NCBI GenBank assembly: GCA_015680905.1
Contig: CM027377.1
Span: 39,456,501-39,520,500, forward strand
Length of the DNA: 64,000 nucleotides
Reading direction: 5' to 3'
Source: Coptis chinensis
Taxonomy: Eukaryota > Streptophyta > Magnoliopsida > Ranunculales > Ranunculaceae
In this document: one piece after another, positions 56,983 through 64,000 of the stretch
How the letters are laid out: the number at the start of each line of letters is the position of its first letter
Position numbering within the stretch: the first letter of the stretch is position 1
The notes under the pieces: model-generated
What the model saw: the letters and a program-made list of their open reading frames with translations, nothing else
Database searches by the model: none
What the model was told of the DNA's origin: nothing
Program-made: the position numbers and the translations under genes

Positions 56983-59675
56983 TGGATATCATTGACTGTG
57001 GTCAGAGGTTCTGGAACAATATATATCGTGGTGGACAAGTCCGCAAGTGTGTTATCATATGTCTCTTGAGGGATCACGAAGGGGTTTGGAGGAAGTTCGA
57101 TAGCAACAAGGGATGGCGGAGTGGAATCCATAAGAGAGGGTCTTGGTGCTAGGACTGACTTTTTCGGACCTGTTAATCCTTTGCGGACCTGCTTAACTGC
57201 TAAAGTAGTGTGCTCCTCATCTTCTTTCCGATACTCTTCGCAGACACGAGTAATTTCCTTAGAGTACAGCTCCTGAAGTTCAACCTCTCTGTCTTTTAGG
57301 CACTTCCTCAATGCTTTATCTTAAGATTTCAAAAGATTTTCCTTTTCAATGCGCAAGGTCTCGATCTCGAGTCGAGCAGCGTCCCTTTCAACAAGGAGCT
57401 GGTCACATTTGGCGCGAAGGCCAGGCTTACCATCAACACCGTAGAGCTCCGCCTTCATCCTTCGACCCTGGCTAGCATAGAGGTTGAAAGCACGAACAAG
57501 GTGGAGAGAATCCAGAGATGCCTGCAGGCAAAATTAACATAAATAGCAAGCAAAACCATGCGAATGTATAATGAAATGAAGGAAGTCAGAACCGACGATA
57601 GCGGATATACACATTGGGTTATACTATAAATTATAATCCTACTAAGGAAGGCATCATAGGGTCTTTGAACGATGGGAGATCGTGATGAAATGAGTAACAG
57701 TACACTAGAGGGTTGTTTAAATAACAAAATGGGGTGAGTTGTGCTGCAAAGAGTTTGCTAAAATCAGACTACAGAAAAGAGCTCTGTGACATTGATGAAG
57801 GCAGTACAAGTACTTTGGACTTGAAATGGATATCAACTTGGAGTCCACAAGTGTCTGTCGTAAGGATTTGGTTTATATTTTTAAGAAATACTAGTTGCTT
57901 CATAGTTATATCCGATTACTAATACTCTTTTGAGTGTTGGGTATTGTTGACATGCAACACCTGTTTCAGCACGAAGCAACTAGCTAACAGCCAATTCTCA
58001 TGCTACAAAAAGAAATGGAAAGCGAAGTGGCATCCGTCCTAAGAGTTTGGCACTTAATGTGTGTACTAAATACATCTTGATATCTCATGTTCATACTACA
58101 TATAAATATATGAATTAAGAAAATTGAACTAATCTCGTAGTAAAACTAGAATGGAATGCAACTAACCAACTAGGAATATAAAAGGATTCTTACACGCTCC
58201 CGACTTTGATAGAGAGAAGTGTAGTGGTCCGCGGTGAGACCATCAGTGGCATAGCCAAATCAGCTAGGAGGTGAGCCCCGTGAAACATAGTGAAGGCTAC
58301 ATCAGGGTCCTATAAAGCTGAATCTGCAGAAGTAAGAGGACGAGTAGGCAGTTTGACAGAAGAAAGAGGGTGGGCATCATTGACAACTTTAGCTCTATAG
58401 CCACCACGATTATTTGTAGAGTCTTTCTCCTTTTCGCGAAGCTGAAGGGGAGACGTGCTTCTGCGAGAAGAATCCAGTAGAGCCAGAGAGGAGCTAGCTT
58501 CAGTTCGTGGCCTTTTAGCGAAATTTGGGGCCACGTCAACCCCTTGATCATCACTATCTGAGTCATGATTAACACTGGGGAAAAGCTTGGGAGCTGGGGC
58601 AAACTTCATGGTCTTAGTCTGAGACAGGTGTGGATCTATGGCCGGGTGTTCTTCCCACTCACGTAGCGCCGCAAAAGTTTGAATAAAAGGGGGTTCGCTG
58701 TCTGACAAAACAGTGTGAGAACATGAAGCACTATCCACTATTATCTTCTTGTGGGGTGGAGCTTGACGGCTCTTAGTTGTATGCTCAGGCGGGACCTCAC
58801 ACCAAGAAGCCACATACTGGAATGGAAGACGGTAGAGGGGGTGCTTGTGCTCCCTAATGCAATATAGACTATCGTCGGAGAGAATAAAATATCCTGTATC
58901 TGCGGACAAACTGAGAAATGGATACTGAGCACTCCTTAGATCTCTTGATGCATTGTAGCAATGAAGATATCCCACTTGGTCCACTTTTGGAGTCTGCGTA
59001 CCAACTTGTGAATTAAGAACAACAAACTAAGACATGGGTAAACTATGAATAACAAAGGGAGTATAGTTATAACTCACCCCCAAAACGGAATTTGGAATAA
59101 TTCAAACGAACACGAGGTTCAGCTTCTGCAGACTTCCAGTTGCCAGACAAATATAAAGGAAATAATTGCCAATCTTTATCAGAGCCAGGGAAATTTAGAA
59201 TAAACGACTTCCTACCAGAACGGGAGCAAAATAGTGATAGCCGACGCCCTTAGCTTTGGTGGTTCTCTTCATATAGTAATTTGAAGATAGGTCGCGACAA
59301 CTAATTTTAGTAGAATTATGTTTGTTGTAAAAATTGGCCGCGAACAAGACTCTCCAGAAGTTGCCAGTCCCTTGACTAGGGGATATACGATAGAAATTGC
59401 ACACTTCGCGATCAAGGTCAGTTAAAGGAAAGCACAAGCCGGCCGCGATTTGGCCAACTATAGCTACCAGCCGTCCCTTTTGAAAAAAGGGCTAAGTGCG
59501 GAAATTAAGTTAACTTGGGTACAAACTCGACTCCAACATCATCAGGGATTTCAAACGCTACACGAACAGCCTCGAGGTCAGGCCGTCTAAGGGTGGCAGC
59601 CGGGGGTTCGAGGACTGACTGTTCTGAAGTGGATGGATTTTATTGCAAAAGGGAAAGGGGTGAAAGATCTGCCAT
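56934..59675 (-). pseudogene. Tat-1 antisense gene (aORF-1), three exons, unknown function
   Basis: Exon 1 (59,675 to 59,078): ATG then MADLSPLSLLQ, a TAA, then RRPDLEAVRVAFEIPDDV, LVAIVGQIAAGLCFPLTDLD and REVCNFYRISPS; a frameshift near 59,205 precedes KSFILNFPGSDKDWQLFP. Intron 58,994-59,077 (84 bp). Exon 2 (58,993 to 58,194): polar, with HDSDSDDQGVDV, KRPRTEASSS and AFTMFHGAHL; a TAG falls before DPDVAF. Intron 57,522-58,193. Exon 3 (57,521 to 56,934): ASLDSLHLVRAF, then a charged coiled-coil-like region with one TAA. The FP..DLDREV..FY.I..SQ...FWRV block recalls the 'putative gypsy type transposon' domain. Exon structure is inferred by comparison with aORF-2. Confidence 0.65.
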
Positions 59676-60207
59676 GAACTAGTTAATTGACATCCCTATT
59701 GACTACAAAAGGGTAAAAATGAGGTGGCGGCTAACAAATACAAAGCCCAATACTAAAAAGACGGCTGCTGGTGATGGAGAATGAGGTTTTGGAGAGAGAT
59801 ATTTTGATAAAAATGAAATAGACAAAGCAAAATTAAAACAATATAATGAAAAGAATAAAAAGGAGAAAGAGGAGCTGATCTAACCTTGAAGCAACTAAGA
59901 AGGCTTGAAGAACTTCATTCCCACGCCGGCAAACAAAGAGAGTTCACCAAATGGTGAGAGGGGCAGAAAAAGGTCAGAGGTTGAAGAGACTTAATGGAGT
60001 TTGAGAGGGGAAGAAAGATTGAAGAGAGAAGCAAGGTTAGAGTGAAGAAGTACTAGAGGTGGCTCGGGTCCCTAGAGTTTTTCAAAGCAACCTAAGAAAA
60101 ATCGACACCTGGCTTCTACAGTACAAAGAAAGTCAGTTGGTTGAAAAGCATTTCAGTGTTCTTGGCATCGCAGCCCAGCATGGTCCACGCTCCCAAGAAG
60201 GGGCAAC
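59676..60207 (+). other. Tat-1 region before the 3' LTR; likely antisense-gene promoter
   Basis: No ORF supported. For the minus-strand aORF-1 this is the 5' flank. It ends in the purine tract AAGAAGGGGCAAC (60,195-60,207). Confidence 0.5.
60195..60207 (+). promoter_or_regulatory. Tat-1 polypurine tract
   Basis: AAGAAGGGGCAAC immediately before TGTTACAGACCG. Confidence 0.65.
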
Positions 60208-60591
60208 TGTTACAGACCGATTCGGGATGATTGGGCCCAAAGGTTCGAAAAAGTCCATGGGCTGATGGGTCATCGCGGACTGGGGTAGGCAGCAAGCCTA
60301 AGGCAGAAATAGAGGGGATAGCGCAAAAGGTGAGAGACAGGTGTGCGAAGTCAGAGAAGACACGTGGGTTTATCAGAACCGAGGGATGGAAAGAAGATGA
60401 AGGGTAGAGCGCAGACTAGGGGATGAACCAAGTATAAAGAAGGGGGGAACCCTAAAGAGAGGGGGAGGAAAAAATAGGAAGTCTAAGAAAAAGAATTAGG
60501 TCACAACATGAGTCAATGCAAGATTGTAAGCATGAATGATTTGATTAGGTCCAAAGTCAGTGCCTTTCACGCAACGGTTGCACTCCTTGCA
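60208..60591 (+). repeat. Tat-1 3' LTR (end uncertain)
   Basis: Begins TGTTACAGACCGATTCGGG; TATAAA at 60,433-60,438 is followed by a G/A-rich leader. The end is either CAATGCA (about 60,521) or CTTGCATG (about 60,591). It resembles the Tat-2 LTR start TGTAGCGACCCAATTTATG. Confidence 0.6.
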
Positions 60592-61028
60592 TGAAAAAAA
60601 GTTGTGTGTTCTAAACTATATATTTAGTGTTGTTGCCTTGCCCATAGAGTTTTTACATTTTAATCTTGTAGACTGTAGTTATTTGGGCGCTTATGAGGCC
60701 AGTGAAGGAGTTTCAGACGGCAGATTGGCGGAGATGTTGTTGCATTGCTTAGGTAGACCAAAGCAAAAGGCCAAAAACAGAATATCAAAGAGGAGGCTCT
60801 TGTAGGTTGTAAGCAGCAACTCAATATATGATGAAATTTGAAAGAAAATAATAATAAACACAATAGAGGTATAATGCAATTTTTCGAATTGAGTTTTACA
60901 AAACAATGTTGTAATGGTTAGGACTTTGGAGCAATATTTAACCAATGACGTATAGGGAGCAAGTTCAATTTTTATTTTGTTGATATCACATATATTTTTG
61001 TTGTGTGACAAATTTTAAAATTGAATTC
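60592..61028. other. Spacer between the two inverted Tat elements
   Basis: AT-rich; no supported gene. Frames on both strands are short and without family resemblance. Confidence 0.45.
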
Positions 61029-61387
61029 TGTGTCTGTTGTGACCTATCTTTCTCTCCTCCTCTCATGTTCTATTTATAATCCCTCACCTCTCTCTTAGGC
61101 CCTCCACCTGTCCCTCCATCTCTTGGTCCATCGATTGCCGCGTGGAAGGTTCCCGTACGACCCTAAGGTTTTTCCCTTGCTCCTGCTGGGAACGTGTCCC
61201 GATGGTACAACTCCAGGTCAGCTATCCCTTCAAGTCGCGGCTTTCCACTGTCGGTTCTCGGTTCTCAGCCTTCATGCTCGACTCCTATGTCCGCGGCCCT
61301 TCTAGAATGCCTCCCACCCCACCGTATGTCCTCTTTCTGGTTCCATCATCCGCCGGACCACCGGCCATCATAAATTGGGTCGCTACA
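61029..61387 (-). repeat. Tat-2 3' LTR
   Basis: About 359 bp; minus-strand TATA (TTATAAATA) at 61,071-61,079. The inner end at 61,029 is a best guess from a shared GGTCACAACA motif. Confidence 0.55.
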
Positions 61388-61400
61388 ATGCCCCCTCTCG
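61388..61400 (-). promoter_or_regulatory. Tat-2 polypurine tract
   Basis: The minus strand reads CGAGAGGGGGCAT directly before the LTR's TG. Confidence 0.65.
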
Positions 61401-61841
61401 AGTCCGCGAACCTCCTGAATGTTCGTGGACTCGAGAACTCATTTATGCCCACCTTTTCTCTTGGCTTATGTTTCACGCTTCCTTATTATTAGTACACGTG
61501 TCCCACGCGTGCTTGGTTCAGATCGCCTCGTTTCCCGTTCCTCCACGTGTCGCGATCCTCTGGTTCAACTGACGGCTCCTTGGTTTCCTCTCCCATTCGT
61601 TTACCCTTTTAGCCCCCTCGTACTTCAAATTCCACTCGCTCTCTCTCTCCTCCTCATTTACTTCTCACTCTCCTTCTTCTTTCTCACTAGACGCCATTTT
61701 TAACTCCCTACTCTCTTCCTTCACTACCCTCTCTCATCCTTGCATTCAGCCCTTTCCCTTTTTAGATTTCTTCTCCCCCTTCCTTTCTCTATACCTTGCT
61801 TGCTCAGACGCTCGTTCTTTATGTTGGGTTGACGCATCAGG
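61401..61841 (+). other. 5' flank/leader of antisense gene aORF-2
   Basis: C/T-rich on the + strand, especially 61,560-61,800 (CTCTCTC, CCTTTCC), like a pyrimidine-rich promoter or leader. No coding sequence supported. Confidence 0.5.
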
Positions 61842-64000
61842 TTGGTAGTCTTTCCTCTTCTCTTTTGCATTTCTTTTCATGAACTGTTCATCTTCCTTAA
61901 CTCTCTCCCAATATCGGATTCCCAATCAGAGGGTCCGACTTCCTCGCGATCATATGCGGAGGTGTCCTCTCCTCCGTCAGATCCCACCGCGGCCCCCTCC
62001 ACAACTGGGAGGCCTTTCAAACTTCCACCGCCTCCCCCACGCTCCCATCGACCTAACCTAGAAGCGATTAGGGTTGGCTATGGTATACAAGATGACATCC
62101 TCCTTGAGCACGTGCCTGACGTGACTCACTTTCCCCATTTAGTTCCCCCCAGACCTCGATGTCTCGTGGCCACGGTTGGTCAAATTGTCTCTGGCTTGCA
62201 GCTGCCGCTGTCTCTACTAGATGTCGAAGTATGCAACCATTTCAACATTCCCCCTTGCCGCGAACCATTACAACCACCACCATGATCCCCAAATAGTCCT
62301 CCACAACATAATTTCTCATTACTATATACGCAAAAGTACCAAAGACGTGAGCGTAGGATACCAGTCCTTCTGTGTCCTTCCCGGTAAACAGTCATTTGTC
62401 CTCAAACTCACCACCTCGGACAAAACTTGGCACCACTACCCCCCTGTATGTCTCCGGTAATTTCCTGTCCACAGATATACCCTCTAAAGTGACTCTCAAT
62501 CATCTCACTTTCCTGCCTCGCGGTGAGTTCGATTTACTACATCTCTTTCTTATGTCGACTGTGCCGCGGACTCACTCATTATCTTTATTTCTCTATTACA
62601 CAGGTTGGAGGACCGACTTGAAATCCCACTTTTATACCGGCGTGAAGTCCGCGGTCTTTGAGCAGATTCGCAACCTGGGCTCTTCTCAAGCTGAAGTTCT
62701 CGGCATAGATCCCTCCCACAGAACCCCCTTATTGACAGACCCCACTCTGCATACTTTGGATAAATACTCTGCTCCATTCTATCGTCCACCGCCCCCCAAA
62801 GAACGAAAGCCTCGGCCTTCACCTCCTCCACCATCTGCGTCTGATCCTCCCAAGAGTAAGCCTCACAGTCGCGGCTTCATTCGTAAAACAACCAAGTCTC
62901 AGGCCTAGGCTTGTGCTCTAGCGGAGATAGTCAGAAAATCCACTGCTGACCTTCCTTCTCAATCTTGCCGATATACCCCCTCTTCCTTCCGCTCCCTTGT
63001 TGACTGGGAAGATCAATATATTCCTCCAACTTCCCCTCCTGCCAGACTCCCCGCCTTCCCCACGGATGTCACCAAGATTAAGTTATATGACAGTGACTCT
63101 GACGATGAAGTAACAGAAGTTCTCACCTCTCAAACTGTCCCGGCCTCAACTGGCCCCCTCATGTCCACGGATCCCTCATCTGAAGAGCCCCCACACAAGC
63201 GCAGCAGATCCTCTCCTCCTGCAAGACCTTCCGCGGTGTCTCACCCCTCTTCCCAGATGCAGCACCCTAGCAAGGAAACTGCTCGATCTCTCCCAAGGTC
63301 CGCGGCTCCAGAAATTTTCTGCCCCACCTTCAAGGTGCGCGGCCATTCTGTCAATGTGGAGGACTCTGCTCTGGAGAATCCTGTTGTGGCCTTAGCCATG
63401 TTCTATGGTTCCCATCTCCCCCATGACCTGGCTTATGCAGATATTGGGACCTTTAAACAGCATCGTACCTCCCTCTATGCCGGCTGGGAGAAGGTATGTC
63501 CCTCTTTCCCCACCTTCCACTCTCTACTTTATCTATTGTTCTGATTGCTCCTTCATTGCTAGGTGAGCTTGGACATGTCCTACATGATCCGCGGCCTTTT
63601 CTCCTCCCTGAATACTGTGGAATCTCTAGAGAAGGAGGTTGGCGGTCCCAATGGACTGAAGGCCACCTGTGCCTGCCTTCAAGCCGATCTAGCAGCTACA
63701 AACATGGCCAAACTTTGAGCTGAAGATGAATTAAGGACTACCGAAGCTTCACATCAGGACTTCATAGACGGAGTGAATGACCGCTTGAGCAAGCAATGGG
63801 AAGCCCTTGTCCTCCAAGATACCGAGAATACCACCGCCCTCCTTCTGCAACACACTCAAGACATGGAGTAGCTGCGGATAAGCTTCAAAGCTCAAGTCGA
63901 CAAGCGTGTGGCCAAGAAGCTCGCTGACAAACATGCACATTTGATCAAAGAAGGCCGACTCCTCCCAGAAAAACCTCCCTCTCCCATGTCAGAAGACCCG
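61842..64000 (+). pseudogene. Tat-2 antisense gene (aORF-2), three exons, runs off window
   Basis: Exon 1 (about 61,842-62,522): Ser/Pro-rich start, then RPNLEAIRVGYGIQDDILLE, TVGQIVSGLQLPLSLLD, VEVCNHFNIPP and, after frameshifts near 62,285 and 62,450, YYIRKSTKDVSVGYQ and KQSFVLKLTTSDKTW. Intron 62,523-62,603 (81 bp, GTGAG...ACAG). Exon 2 (62,604-63,493): GWRTDLKSHFYTG, a TAG at 62,906, DSDSDDEVTEV, PHKRSRSS and DSALENPVVALAMFYGSHL. Intron 63,494-63,562 (69 bp, GTATGT...CTAG). Exon 3: VSLDMSYMIRGLF then a charged, coiled-coil-like stretch with one TGA and one TAG, open to the window edge. Function unknown; acidic and basic patches would suit a nuclear or nucleic-acid-associated role, but that is inference. 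Confidence 0.65.

Larger units (their letters stand above)
54356..60591 (+). mobile_element. Tat-1: Tat-lineage Ty3/gypsy element, 3' half
   Basis: The visible order is RNase H/integrase junction, integrase, a 56-bp tandem array, an antisense gene, a polypurine tract and a 3' LTR. The Tat lineage is suggested by integrase phrases FSTPGNPEGNGQAEASNK and AYRTTPWSSTKESPF and by an antisense ORF between pol and the 3' LTR, known from Retand-type elements. The 5' half is missing, cut near the Athila-2 LTR. Confidence 0.82.
61029..64000 (-). mobile_element. Tat-2: Tat-lineage element in reverse orientation, 3' end only
   Basis: Read on the minus strand: polypurine tract CGAGAGGGGGCAT, then an LTR start TGTAGCGACCC at 61,387 running down to about 61,029 (GACACA). 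The rest of the element extends right beyond the window. A gene homologous to aORF-1 lies on the + strand, antisense to the element. Tat-1 and Tat-2 are thus tail to tail. Confidence 0.72.

Overview
This window looks like repeat-dense nuclear DNA of a flowering plant, probably a eudicot. It is AT-rich, with spliced plant-type introns, Athila- and Tat-lineage Ty3 retrotransposons, Ty1/copia remnants, a CACTA-type terminus, MITEs and a TRIM-like family. Nothing bacterial is visible.

Region by region: (1) 1-~11,240 is the 3' three-quarters of an Athila-type Ty3/gypsy element (Athila-1, + strand): gag tail, protease/RT/RNase H/integrase with lesions, two broken env-region ORFs, a polypurine tract and a 3' LTR. 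(2) ~11,240-16,000 is a coding-poor stretch ending in a reverse-oriented copia-type LTR and primer-binding site. (3) 16,001-~22,500 opens with a CACTA-like terminus and holds a 97-codon fragment of translation factor eEF1A plus an unrecognised ORF. (4) 22,500-25,400 carries two tandem arrays, including a 34-bp minisatellite with internal dyads. (5) 25,450-42,401 (- strand) is the one recognisable host gene. Fourteen exons match ALG12, the ER alpha-1,6-mannosyltransferase of N-glycan precursor assembly. Its N-terminal exons are missing, four exons have single-base frame lesions, and its introns hold a copia integrase relic, a Harbinger-like MITE, a half tRNA, two TRIM-like elements and a foldback MITE. 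(6) ~43,920-54,236 is a second, more decayed Athila (Athila-2) with a complete 1.7-kb 3' LTR. (7) 54,356-~60,590 is the 3' half of a Tat-lineage Ty3 element (Tat-1, +): integrase, a 56-bp tandem array and a spliced antisense gene. (8) ~61,029-64,000 is the 3' end of a second Tat element in the opposite orientation (Tat-2, -) with the homologous antisense gene on the + strand.

The most interesting signal is the antisense gene carried by both Tat elements. The two copies are diverged, yet they share protein blocks, an acidic DSDSDD motif followed by a basic patch, a C-terminal coiled-coil-like region, and two introns at matching positions. Other notable signals are the duplicated 'TTGAGGACA ... 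TTTGGGGGTGGT' module bracketing the 3' untranslated region of both Athila elements, and ALG12 frame lesions that look more like base-calling errors than decay.

All exon joins, boundaries and family assignments were made by reading the sequence and from memory of protein families. No alignment or database search was run.
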